A stretch of DNA of 64,000 nt from the NCBI GenBank assembly GCA_032358255.1, contig JAULBX010006665.1:59267-123266 (forward strand), written 5' to 3'. The stretch is from Heterotrichella gracilis (taxonomy: Eukaryota; Sar; Xanthophyceae; Tribonematales; Xanthonemataceae). Positions 32,079 to 43,624 of the stretch are shown here, in pieces. The notes under the pieces were generated by a model. That model searched no databases. It was not told where the DNA came from and saw only the letters and a list, made by a program, of their open reading frames with translations. Numbering within the stretch: the first letter of the stretch is position 1; each line of letters starts with the position of its first letter. Both the position numbers and the translations under genes were made by a program.

Positions 32079-33848
32079 ATGATGTCACGGCCAGCTGCCT
32101 CCAGGACGTCGGACGCACCTCCACCGGCCATGCTCGGATCTGCCATGGGTGGGTTTGGGTTTGGCAGGTATGGCATCCCTGGGTTTGCAGGGCCTGTGCC
32201 ACGCCTTACCCCCTCCTTGGCAGAGCGCCCCTCCCTCAAGCTGGCTGAGCCCGAGCCCACCAGGGGTTTTGTGCCCTGGATCCCAGAGTCCCTCCAGCAG
32301 AACCTCGCAGCAGCAGCAGCCATCAGCGCAGCAAACCTGCCGGGCTTCCACCTCCTGCAGAGCTTTGGCAACGCCAACAACAATGCCCACGGTGGGCGCC
32401 CCAAGGTGGCAGACACGAAGCTGGCCAACCACGGCACCTCCTACTCCTCAGCCCCTGCACAGAGCTCATCCGATGTGAAGCCCGCCGATGGGGAGGACAT
32501 GGCTTCCCTGCTGCACAAGGTGCACAAGAGGCTGGCACAGAACAGGGAGTCTGCCAAGAAGTGCAGGCAGCGCAAGAAGGCCTACATGCAGAAGCTGGAG
32601 GAGGAGGTGGTCAACCTGCGGGAGGGTACCGCCACCAAGCCAGCGACTTCGGCAGCCACACAGGAGCCGAAGCGGGCTCGCCTGGCCCCGGAAGCAGCTG
32701 TCTCCTCTGCCTTCCAGCACTCCCTGGCCGCCCCTCCCAACCTGTCCAAGCTGGCCAGGTGGCGCCTCGACCACTGGAGCTCTGTGGATGGACTGGCACA
32801 GGCTGTGCTCAACAAGATGCCTGACGCCCAGCTGAGGTAGGTTTTGCTGCTGAACGCTGTGCACCGCATGCCCATTGTGACTGTCTGGTTTCTGTCTGCA
32901 CCCCTCTGGTTGCGTGCCGGGAGTACTGACTTGTGCTTCTACCTCTATTTGCAGGGTTTTGGTGGGCCAGTGCCTTGAGAACCTGGAGCAGGAGTCCAGG
33001 TTGCGGGAGGAGATGATATCCTCCGACAGCTTTTCCTTGCTGGTGGCTGGAGAGCACATGCAGCCCTGTGAAAGGTACGTGCTTGTCTCGGCTATGCTCC
33101 TTTCGCTGCTTTGTGAGGCACTGCTAAGCTGAAGCTTGTCGCCAGCTGGTACGCAGTGCTAACTTGCTGCTGTTTGCTGCAGGTTCATGCTCTGGATGGG
33201 TGGCGTGAGGCCCACAGACGTGCTCAAGCTGTGCATTGAGATGCTTTCCAGGGAGGACCTTGCTGAGGAGCAGCAGAGGAGGATGATGCAGCTGCGGGAC
33301 GACCTGTTCCAGCAGGAGGATGCTGTCCTCAAGGGCTTTGAGCTGCTCCAGTCTGCTGTGAAGACTGGCTTAGGTAAGTCGCTTGTTTGCTGTGTGAACC
33401 ATCAGCTTTGCAGTTGCTCCTGCACCTATGCGCCGATTTGCACTGCTTAACACTTTGTGTGACACACCGACACCCTTCTTGCTGCTTCTTGTGCTTTGTT
33501 AATTCTTTATCACCTCCTGGTTGCAATGGTTGTAGACCTGTACAGTTATACCGACACCCTTTCCTGCCTGCAGTGAGCAACGTCAAGTTTGGGGGCCGAC
33601 CAAGTGATGGTTTGACGCTGGCTGGCAATGCCCAGCTGTTTGCAAAGGTTGATGCCATGAGGGTCCTGATGTCGCACGCTGACGAGCTGCGCAGCACCTT
33701 GTGGAAAGAGTTGAAGCACATCCTCACCCTCCGGCAGTTTGCCATGTCCTTGACTGCCCCTGTGGAGTTGCTTCGCCGGGTTTCCGCCTTGTATGAGGCC
33801 TTCAACGCACCCACCCGCTCAAGCACAACCGATCACGGCCGGTATTGA
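32079..33848 (+). CDS. TGA-type bZIP transcription factor with DOG1 domain
   Basis: DNA-binding regulator of the plant group-D bZIP class, which binds TGACG elements. Exons 32079-32836, 32955-33074, 33183-33373 and 33574-33848 give 447 residues. After about 145 low-complexity residues comes the basic region HKRLAQNRESAKKCRQRKKA. Only about two zipper heptads follow (MQKLEEEVVNLREG) before a Thr/Ala-rich linker, shorter than usual. The DOG1/TGA domain follows, with LARWRLDHWSSV, LRVLVGQCLENLEQESRLRE, CERFMLWMGGVRPTDVLKL, LRDDLFQQEDAVLKGFELLQ and HADELRSTLWKELKHILTLR. An in-frame TGA just upstream supports the ATG at 32079. Nuclear action is inferred from the family; which stimulus it serves is not visible. 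Confidence 0.9.
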
Positions 33849-35107
33849 ATCTCGCAGCTGAATTGTATTTTACTCTGGCAAGGCGGTTGCGTGGCACATT
33901 TTCCCTGTGTGTTACTTGTCACGTCAGTATTGGGTTTTCAGGTTTTGTCCCACGGTCTCTTTGTGCTTTGACCCTCTTTCTGATACAAGTACAGTACTAG
34001 AAAGGCTTTCACAGCCTTGTTCTTGTTGCCATGTTTGCAAGCTGTGTGATTGCCAGCTCTGCTTGACAGTGAAGCCTGGGAAGTGTAGCTTTGGTGAAGA
34101 CTACTATGCATTATATTTGGGTACGTTTACGGGGCATTTTTTTAGTCGGCTTCGACTGTATGATACTCTTACAAGCACAATAGTGCTGCCCTGACAGTGT
34201 CAGGTTGTATTGCGTGTTAGTGCAACTATCGAATTATGCAACAATTCTTTTCTTTGAGACGAGGTGCAACAGTCAGTCTTAATGACTAGCCAGCAAGTCT
34301 TCTTTTTTCTCTAGTGCTTTGTGAACGCACACTTAGTGTTCTACACCAAAGTGGGTGGTAACATATCTTTCAAAGGTACCAGTAGTGTACACTGTAACAG
34401 CTTGTCCATTCCCTGGTCCCTTCTTGCTGCCAACAGGCAGTGAGCAGCAGCTGAATCCGACAGAAATGACGGACAGGTATACCCTGCACCAGGTGTGGGT
34501 TCCACGCACTGAGGGGTTGTGGCACTGAAAGTTCAAGTGAAAGCCTTGCCAAGCCGTTTGTGTGCGCCCAGCTGCCACAAGCCCTTTGGACAATGTTGTA
34601 CTGATGGCTTGCAGCTGCCAGTTTCGCTTCTCTTCAGCAACACTGAAGCTTTGTGATGTGGCGCTAGTGCACCAGTTGCTGCTGCAGTGGGACTTGCACG
34701 CTGTCTTGGGCACTCACACTGAGTCACAGCGTGTTACCAACCCGCTGGCAACCACACCTGTCAAGTTGACGTTGCCACTTTTGGCAAGGGGGGGAATAAT
34801 ATACAGGAGTTTTGAGGAGTTTTGTCAGTTGAGGGGAAGCCGTGAAAACAAGTGTCCATGTCATAACAATCCTGCTTGAACAGGTGCTTCACCGTCAGGT
34901 TAGGGCAAGCGTGGATTCGTCAAGACGGTTGGCATACCCTTGCGTCGCGCGCCACTGCTCATTTGGGCTGTTGCGGAGCTGTTGGGGCTGGGGTAACGTG
35001 GTCACCTCTGTCTAGGATTCAACTTTGAAGAGCAGTCTTTGTACGCTCAGCCGCTGGGTCAGTACGGTTCACGGCGTTGATGCAATGACTTGAAACGAGG
35101 GCCCACG
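33849..35107. other. Spacer between bZIP and membrane/armadillo gene
   Basis: TGTAA at 34393-34397 is a possible 3' end of the bZIP transcript. Only short ORFs without family features on both strands. Confidence 0.35.
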
Positions 35108-38100
35108 ATGTGGCGGATTGTCGCTTTGGGCTCCTTGCGCTTCCTCAGCTCTAGCTTAGAGAGCCGCTTTAGGAGGAGCCATGTAGCAGACATCCAGCGG
35201 AACTGGCTGCTGTATCTGCACCTCCTGTTCCCCATCTTCCTGTCGTTCGGGACGTTGCGGATAGGAACGGCGCAGCGGTGTATCCTTCAGGTTGCGGGGG
35301 TGCTGCTGGGGTTCGTCTGGTCCCTGCTCCCAGGTCGTCATGGCTCCAGTCATGGCAGCACGGGGAACGCAGAGCACTCAGTCGGTAGGGCACGCGGCGC
35401 GGTGCATCAACCCAGTTTCGTACTCACTGGGCATAACGAGCAAGACTGTGCACTCTCCTATCGTAATGCTGAGCTGTTATGGCTTTTTTCGTGTATTTTG
35501 GGCGTCATGGCCGTTGTAGCACTTCGCCTACCAAAAGTGGCTCTCGCAGGCGTGAAGCGCGTGGCGCTCGTGCTATGGAACGTGCCTTTGCGGCACCTCC
35601 TGGCTACAGCTGTGGTGGAGAATCGCTGCACCCAGGTGCTTTCTTCGCCTGCTGTGTACCTCCTAGCGGCCTCTTTGGTGGGGAAGGTAGGGTGCCATCC
35701 ATAGCCCCCAGTCCCATCCACACACGAAACCTGTTGGATGTGATCACCAACCCTTGTGTTGGCCGTGCAGGTTCGGTTCCAGGTTGCCTGGCCAGTGCAG
35801 GTGTTCAGTTTCCTGGCATCAAATTGCATCACTGGCCTGGTATCGCCAACAGCGACCAGCTGGACCACCAGCACCCACCTGGCGCTGGTGGTGGAGTTTG
35901 TGGTGGGGGTGGTGTTACCCATGGCTGTAACTTACCACAAGGAGATAAAATATCGCCAGGTACGGGACACACAGCTCACCCGCTGCAGTGATTGCCTTGT
36001 AAGTGTAATGGGTATGGTGTGGCAGGAGGGCGTGCAGATGATCCTGTCTCATGTTTGGATACCCACGCGCAGGAGTTCCTCAGTACCCTTGGGATATCCA
36101 GCAATGGCGTTTACAACACTAAGCGGCGTACAGTCAGGTAAGTTCCAGCACAGGCTGTGGTTTGGTTTCCCCTTGCGATCCTGAAGTGGGCAAGCTGTGA
36201 TGCGATCCTTTCTGCACTGCAGCCTCTCCACTGCTAAACCATGGAGGCTGGCTGGCACCCAGCACATCCCCTTCAGGAACTCAGTGCTGGAGCAGGCATA
36301 CACTGCTTGCATGACTCCGCAAGGGCTGGCGTGGGATGCAGCCCAGTACCTTGTGTGCTTGGCCTTCTGCCTGTGGCTGAGTAGGAGGAGCCTGGCTGTT
36401 GAAAGCTCCATCACGGTGGGTGGTTGCTTCATGCCTTGTGTTCCCTTTGTCCTTGCCCCTTGTGTGGCGTTGTGCCCTGCTAGGCCATTCTAGTCTCAGT
36501 CCCCCTTGATCTGCTTTCCGCTTCCGCGCTTTTCTGTGCTGGAGCACTTTTTTTGAGGGTTGTGCAGAGCTGGATGCCAACGAGCTTGTCCTCTGCAGGT
36601 CCTGTTGGCAACCCTTCTGACAGCTGCGTCTGCCGCTGTCCCCCTGGGTTGGCTGGCGTTCTCGCCTTTCGCGTACAAGCGAGTGTCGGGGATACTGCCA
36701 GCGTGGTCCAGCGCCATTTTCGCCACTGCAAGTACGCTGCTGCTGGTCAAAATGCATGGCCCGAGCTTGGGACTGCCTGCATATTTGGGCTGCCTCCTGC
36801 TGACGCAGTGTGGGTCGGCGTTGACACTGGCCAGCGGCAAGGTGCGCAGCCTCCAGCACAGCACTTGACTCCCTGTAATTTCTTGTTGAAGAGTAAATCA
36901 TTCATCCATTATAAATGCTAGTGAATGAATGAGGAGACTGACCCCTGCACACTGTGGGTTCTGAGATCGCTGCACCGCAAAGGCCAACATCCAACACCGT
37001 GGGTCTCGCAATGCAGGGGTCATTCTGGATGAAAGTGGACCTGCAGCTGGCTGTCTCGGTGGCCGCGCTGTGCCTCTCAACTGCGTCCAGCTGGCTGCGC
37101 AGCGAGGGCATCGTGAAGGTCCTGGTGGTGGCTGCTGTGCAAGTGTGTGCCACGCTGCTGGTGCCCGTCCTGGTTGGAGCCCGTTTGGAGGCAAAGCACA
37201 GGTAAAGCATTACCATTCCACTTGCATAATCCTGCGTTACTGTGACAGTGTTGACCCAGGTACAATCAATGCGGTCAAATGCCTTTTTGAAATCTAAAAA
37301 CAAGACGCAGGTAGTGTTTACGTGTACCTTGTTTCTGGGTTTTGAAAAGTTTTTTGACCGCGTTGACCCTACCTGCTTCAGCCTCTGTCTGAAACCAACC
37401 TGGCAACACAAAATGGCACGGGGGTCATTCTCCGGCCTCCAGCTCAACTCACTGCAAAACTTGAGGTGTCACCTGACATGCGGGTGTCTCCTGCAGGCGG
37501 AGGTTCCTGGCGCAGCTGGTGTCGTACAGCGCTAGCGATGTGTACGAAGTGGGCTTGATGGCCGAGGACGCCCCGCTGGTTGGCGAGTCCATCCTGACCG
37601 CCATTGACCAGCGCATCCAGCAGCTGGCAGGCGGCGATGAGGAGCAGGCAGTGGAGGCAGCCACCGTGCTGTGCAAGTTTGTGCGCAGGGCACCAGGCAG
37701 CGCCGAGCTGCTGTGGTGCTTGGGCGCCATGGATGTGCTCATGGATCTCATCGGGTCGGCGGGCGAGCACGGCGAGGAGCAGAGCACCATCCTGGGGGTG
37801 CAGCTGGTGGTGGAGCTTGCGGAGGATAACCCGGACATCATAGATGAGTTCTGCAGCCAGGTGGGTGTCCTTGCACTGCAACTTCTTTTAAATGAAATTG
37901 TATGGCACCGCATGTGCAAGCCTGACTGCTAATCTGGCTGTACTGCTGGAATGCATGTTGTGAACTGTTAACCAACTAAGGTGTCTATGACACATGGAAG
38001 TCACTGCCAGTATGGCGTGCTAGGGTGTCGCTTTCTCCTTTGTCTCGCAACTGTGCTGCCCACTGATCCGCCGCATTCTGTTTGCAGGGTGGGCTGGCAT

Positions 38101-39620
38101 CGATGGTTGATGCGCTGGCGTTCAGCTCCCACACCGTCACGCCAGTGGTGGCGTCGGCCATTGCGCACCTGTGCAGCAGCCACGACCTGCATGCTAGCTT
38201 CTTGCAAGAGGGCGCCATGGACCGCCTGCTGGACCTTCTGGACAGCGCCCTGGTGACAGTGCAGGTAATGATAGGGGCTGTAAGGGGAATGCCAGTTACT
38301 TCAAGGATTCATTGCACCCCCGGCGATAATGCGCTGTGATGCGCCAATGCCGGGTACCTGTGCGGCATATGCCTGTGCATCTCGTTGTGCGCTGTTGGGC
38401 GCTGCCAACGCTTGTGCCGGCTGTCACACATTACTTATGTAATCTATTTACCTACATGTTTGGTTTTTTGCCGTGCAGGTGCCCGTGATGCAGGCCATAG
38501 CAGTGCTTGTGCAGGACAAGCAGGAGTGCGTGTTGCAGGCGGTGGCAGAGTCTGGCGGGGTGCGCCACTTTGTGGGCCTTGCAGCTTGTGGTGAGTACAT
38601 GCATGCACACCGCACGTTTTCATGTTGGTTGTGGAGCAACGCCATCCGCCATGTTGTTTTTTCTCATGCTGGCACTGGCGGGCGCCATGGCAGCAAGATG
38701 CTCCCAGCCAGCCATTGCCATTGCTTGTGGTTCTGTCTGGCTGGCACACTTCACCCTAGCATCCCCAGCACCTGACCCCATCTCCCGGATTGCTCGCAGG
38801 ATGGCAGCCGCTGGTCTCGCCTGCGGTCATGACGCTGTCGGCGCTGTGCACCAGCGACAGCCAGCTGCTCAAGCGCCAGGTGCTGCAGGCATCAGGCCTG
38901 GAGGTGCTGGTGGACTGCCTGGGCAACCGCGACGAGGCCACCGCGGGGTGGGCCACCGGCGCCATCGTCGCGCTGCTGGCCGCCGAGCCCTGGCTGCGCA
39001 GCCGGCTGGTGGAGTGCAAGGCGGTGGAGCGGCTGGTGCGCCTGATGTCGTGCACCAACGAGTCCACGCGCCTGTTTGCGCTGTGCGCGCTGGAGCAGCT
39101 GGTGTGCCCGCACGACCCCCGCGCCGCAGCCCAGTTTGTGTATGCGCAAGGTAAGGACATCAACTCTGCACTGTGCTTGCCTCAAGTCTCTATGGGCTGC
39201 ACCTGCCTGCAGGCCAGTGCACTACAGCTGTTGCCCTTGCCCAGGTTCTCTACTGCTGTTTGTTGGCGCATCAAACCCCCATTCAGTCTTGTCAACACAA
39301 GAGTTTTTTAAACCCAAATCCTAGTGATTCTTATGTATCTTGCGCTTGCCCCTGCAGGCGTGATGCTGCTGGTGGGCATCATCAAGGACGGCGTCACGTG
39401 GAGCGCCAGCGGCTACGAGGCCGCCACCAACCTGCTGGGCAACCTGTACAGCAGCAACCCCGCGCTGCAGCGCCAGGTGATGGCGGTGGGCGCAATGCCC
39501 ACGCCGGTGCTCAACCTGCTTGGCAACCCGGGCCTGCAGCGCGCGCAGCAGGCCGCGTACCTGTCCACGCGTGCGCAGCGGGAGAAGGGTAAGGGCAGCA
39601 AGGCAGCGCTGGCGGCGTGA
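35108..39620 (+). CDS. Polytopic membrane protein with C-terminal armadillo-like repeats
   Basis: Eleven exons (35108-35686, 35771-35959, 36073-36137, 36223-36415, 36599-36841, 37017-37201, 37497-37860, 38088-38264, 38479-38590, 38800-39150, 39358-39620) give 906 residues in one frame. Residues 1 to about 480 hold roughly ten hydrophobic segments, for example WLLYLHLLFPIFLSFGTL, LALVVEFVVGVVLPMAV, YLVCLAFCLWLS and VLVVAAVQVCATLLVPVLV. After RLEAKHRRRFLAQLVSYS the rest is soluble and helical with armadillo-like repeats: EEQAVEAATVLCKFVRRAPG, VVASAIAHLCSSHDLHASFL, ATGAIVALLAAEPWLRSRLV and STRLFALCALEQLVCPHDP. I know no named family with this order. An ARM domain on a membrane base suggests a docking scaffold; that is inference. 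The junction at 37201/37497 is frame-consistent, but two merged genes remain possible. Confidence 0.78.
37261..37376. mobile_element. Inverted pair of reverse-transcriptase fragments (non-LTR type relic)
   Basis: The minus strand of 37261-37312 encodes CVLFLDFKKAFDRID, the catalytic-motif-A pattern of LINE-type reverse transcriptases. The plus strand of 37326-37376 encodes the related CTLFLGFEKFFDRVDP. The two copies face each other about 14 bp apart, so the segment can fold as a hairpin. It lies in intron 6 of the membrane/armadillo gene. Both copies are too short to be active. Confidence 0.7.
37903..37958 (+). repeat. Dispersed repeat, copy D
   Basis: GACTGCTAATCTGGCTG then TACTGCTGGAATGCATGT, nearly identical to copy A at 2017-2085. 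It is in an intron of the membrane/armadillo gene, sense orientation. Confidence 0.7.
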
Positions 39621-40839
39621 AGCCTGTGGCCGCCAGCAAGCCAGTGCGATGGTTTAAACAATTGTACACTAACCCAGGGCTGTCTGGCTGCGCCGGCTTG
39701 CGGGCCGCAGCAGCGCCCTGGTAGCTTTTTTGCTTTATTTTTATTGCGGGTGCAAGGGGGAATAATTGAATGGGTGCTTTGGGGCACCATTGCCACGGCA
39801 TGGGTTGCGCAACTATTGTGTTATATGATTTGTCATTTATGGTGTCGCTTATATAACTGCTGGTTGTTTTGAAGTGGTTTGATTCTGTACTGACAGTCAC
39901 TGGTGATCTTCCAAGGTCGCACGTTTTTCCCCGATTTGCAACTGCAATGGCAGTGACAAAATCGGGCTTTCCATTGTGGTTAGGACGCCTGTTTGGTTGT
40001 TGGTGCCCCATGGTTGGGGGATGTTGGCTGCAGGGTTTCGCATGCAGTGAACATGACCAGCTCTTACCGCTTCATCATAGTTTTGAAGCGGCAAGGGCAG
40101 ATTCTTTGAAGTATGCGCGCTCTGCCAACAGAGTTGCATTTTGACAGAGCAGGCACTGCTTTTGCTGTGTGAAGGATGGTTTACACACACACCATATTCA
40201 TTGCCGAATTTTGTGGCTGTAATTTAATATACTGGTTTGCAAACCATGCTCGGAGCCGGTTCTCCAATGTCGGTGGTTTCACTGGCAACACCAGAAAAGC
40301 CAATGGCAGTGCCTTATGTATCAAAATTTCCCCTGGTGCCTAGCCACCTACAAGTTGTTGAACACGCCCTGTTTTCCACCTGGACTGTTCACTTGTGCCG
40401 TTGCATTTCTACCTCATTTAATCGGTGTAAGCTGGGTGCGTTGCCTTGCACAGCGAAGTGGGTTCGAACCTCCAGGGGGTGCAACTGGTGGTCCCAGGGG
40501 GCAGGCTGCACCAGGCTCTTGAAGCAACCAACCCAGTTGGGATCCTGCAGTCACTGGCCAGTGGCCGAAGAATACCCTGAGCCTTTACCCTAGCTCTTCA
40601 CAAGACTACTTCTAGTAGAGCTGTGCATATTGGTGGGTTCTGTTCTGAAGTTGAAGACAAACTACCGACTGTGTCAAAACCCCGGCGTTCAGTCTGCTTC
40701 ATTGAGCGCGGCTCGTTCCTTGGTTCCCGCTGGTAGATCGGGTAGCACCATTCCCTCGTCTGAGCCGTGGCAGCCTTCATGGTCATTGCAGCATCACTTA
40801 CCTCTTCAATATGAAGGGACGTCCACACGCTTCTTAGCT
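39621..40839. other. Spacer before the Na+/H+ antiporter gene
   Basis: TGTAA at 40218-40222 may end the armadillo-gene transcript. The frame of the antiporter exon stays open back to about 40630 without an ATG, so a 5' exon or non-AUG extension cannot be excluded. Nothing else recognised. Confidence 0.35.
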
Positions 40840-43624
40840 ATGGAGCTGCCCCCCTTCCTATTGGGCGTGGGCGCGTTACTCATAGTTGGGCCAGCTTGGT
40901 TTTATGCTGGAAAGTGTGCCCAAGCTATCAGATTGCCCCTGATCACTGGCTACATCGTGGTTGGGGTCATAACGGGGCCTCAGTCTCTGAACATACTCAA
41001 TGAAGGCACGCTTCAAGTGCTGTCTGTGTTAGATCATGCCTGCCTGGGAGTCATAGCTCTAGCTGCAGGCGCGGAGCTGAGCATTGCAGAGCTACGAAAG
41101 CTGGCGAAGCAGGTACCTATCCGACCTTATCCCTCTTGTCCGACCAGGTGCTAAGCGTTGTCTAGAACTCCGTATATTTCTTCTTCCAGGTGACGAGCAT
41201 CACCATCGCCGTGTGCACCTTCACTTGGGTGTTCGTGTTTGCTGCGATCATGGTGCTCGCGCCCTACATACCCTTGACGAAAAACCTGGCCCCAAGACAA
41301 GTGGAAGGAGTTGCAAGTCTTGCAGCGACTTTGATGATTGCTAGGTCGCCAGCCTCTGCGGTACGTTGTCTATTCTTTAACAAATCCATGCCTAGCCATG
41401 CCTATATGCATGCATACGGTAGATCACATGCTGTTTGATCACAACTTGTATGCCAACCACCTGCCCACCTGCAGATGGCTGTTTTGAAAGAAACAGAGGG
41501 CAAAGGACCGTTCTGTACGTTGGTCATGGCGGTCGTGGTGGTGAAGGATGTGGTGGTGTTCGTGCTGTTTGCAATCAACATGGAGGTGACAAACATGGTA
41601 AGCCACAAGAACACTGCTTTAGTACAGTTGACGAGGTGTCCCATCAGGTTGCTGAGTGTGCTGGCATTTCATCCAGATGATGAAAAAGGCGGAGGGCATC
41701 GACCTGCCCCATGCAATTGAGCCGCTGATGACGCTTGTGCTGTCTATCCTTCTCGGCCTAGTTGGCAGCATAGCAATGGTGGTTGTGCTGGGCACAAAAG
41801 GACTGTCTTTCCGACCAATCCAGGGACTGAGCCGAATCAGGTGGGTGCTATACTTCTGCTGCTGCACGGCACTGCGCTGGTAACTACCCCCTTGATTTTG
41901 GGTGCTAACTCACCCCCGTTTATTAAATCATTTTTTTTGCAACCAGGTTCAAGACCATTTTCATGTTCATGCTGGCAACCGTCATCTTTGAAGCGGCGCA
42001 TTTCATGAAAGCTGAGCCGCTGTTGGCGTGCGTGACCATGGGGATTGTGATCACAAACACAAGGTGAGTTACAAAATTTCACATGGCGAGGAGGCTCCAT
42101 GCGCAATGTTGGATGGTCCATCATGCAAATGGGGCAAGCAGCTCTACATGCGCAATGTGAACTGCATGCTCCATGCACATGGGGCTAGCTGCATGCACCA
42201 TGACCTTGCTGGTGAGATTTCACCCACCACGTAGGATCTACCAACGTTGATCCAATCACATACTGGACTGATGTGCTGCTTGCTGTTGGCAGGAGCAAGC
42301 AGCAGCGGTTGAAAGATGCTCAGCAGGAGATGGCCCATGCGGTGCATGACCTGCTACCGCACACCAACATTGCATTCTTCGGGTTGGCAGGGGCGCAAAT
42401 CAAACTGGTACGAATTTCTTCGGACAGCATGCGTGAATCTTCTCCTGTGCCATGCTTTGACTCCTGCTGTTTTAAGATTAAAATGCGCATCCGATGCGGC
42501 GTGTCAACATTCAATTGCGCTCAATCAAGTCCTTGGTTGTGGTCATGCAGGGCGCCCTGGTAAAGAACTTGTGGATTGCTGGTGTCATCTACGTGGTGCG
42601 GTTAGCAGCAGTGTATGGTGGGTCATGGGCGGGGTGCTGGCTTAGTGGAAGCAATCAAGACATTCGACGGAAGCTCTGGCTGGGGATGATTACGCAGGTA
42701 ATTTGTGGATTGAGAAGGTGGAGGGTGCATTAGGAAATTGCATGTCGGCACCTCTGCTTGCTTGTGCTTCTCGTGCTGCAGGCATGGTGCACGCTCGCAA
42801 TGCATTCATGTTGGCACTGCACCATGCTTTCATGGTCGGCATTGCAAATGCCGTGCATGCCCCATTTTTTCTTTGGTGGTGCAATGGGCATGACATAGCA
42901 GCTGCGTGTCTGTGTTAGGTGCAGGCTGCGTAGATAATTAATTATCTACTTGTCTATTCATTTATCTATCTGTTTGTTGCAGGCTGGAGTGGCGCTTGGG
43001 CTGGGCAAGTCCGTTGCAGCGCGGTTCAAGGACTGGGGACCCGACTTCCACAGTCTCATGGTATGTACACACAGCGCATGGGCCACGGTATCTAGCACAA
43101 CCCATGCATTGGTGGTGCATGTGCCGCTGCTTGTTGCCAAGTCCAGTTTTATACGCAGTACACCTGTTTAAGGCCGGCTGCGCAGCCATGTACTTAAAAT
43201 AAATAACAACTTTTTTTAATTTTATTGTTATCATCATTCTTATTTTTATCATATTGCTGATGTACATATATGGTCCTGTGCAGGTGGCTGTCATCATCAT
43301 GAACCTGTTCTCAGGGCCACCCTTGTTCAAGGGCGCTGTGGTGGCAATGGGCGAGGGAGGGTCGTCACTGGGAGCGACAGTGGATGACGATGTTGAGAAG
43401 ACGAAAACGTGAGTGGAGGTTCGGTGCTGCGCATGGCAAATGTACTGCTTCAAGGCGATGCATGAGTGGGAGTTTAGTTCTATATATGTCAGTAATGATG
43501 TGGGGTGTACCAAACTGTGCAATGCAATGCACATCCTGTATAGTTGAGCATTGCATTGCACCAATGAATATATATATACAGGAATTTTGAGACAGTCATG
43601 AGGGAGCCAACCTGGGCTCATTAG
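40840..43624 (+). CDS. Cation:proton antiporter (CPA-type Na+/H+ exchanger)
   Basis: Exchanges Na+ or K+ for H+ across a membrane. Ten exons: 40840-41112, 41190-41360, 41475-41597, 41677-41840, 41947-42063, 42293-42407, 42551-42697, 42983-43060, 43284-43408 and 43582-43624, giving 451 residues. Most of the protein is hydrophobic. The Kef/NhaP-like start is LPLITGYIVVGVITGP, then DHACLGVIALAAGAELSI. The conserved core has ATLMIARSPASAMAVLKETE and VVVVKDVVVFVLFAINMEV, where the Asp of VKD is the likely ion-binding residue. Later helices include IAGVIYVVRLAAVYGGSW and AGVALGLGKSVAARF. No long C-terminal regulatory domain is present. The last small exon adds NFETVMREPTWAH; without that splice a stop follows at 43410. 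Which membrane it serves is not visible. Confidence 0.85.

Noticed and set aside
36902-37447. 181-codon minus-strand ORF as a real gene
   Set aside because: Only the reverse-transcriptase-like patch is meaningful; the rest is antisense to coding exon and intron of the membrane/armadillo gene.
38507-39154. Long plus-strand ORF rich in Ala, Gly and Arg
   Set aside because: It is a frame-shifted shadow of the armadillo exons and has no family features.
40450-40490. GTGGGTTCGAACCTCCAG resembles a tRNA T-arm
   Set aside because: No matching acceptor, D-arm or anticodon arm can be drawn around it on either strand.
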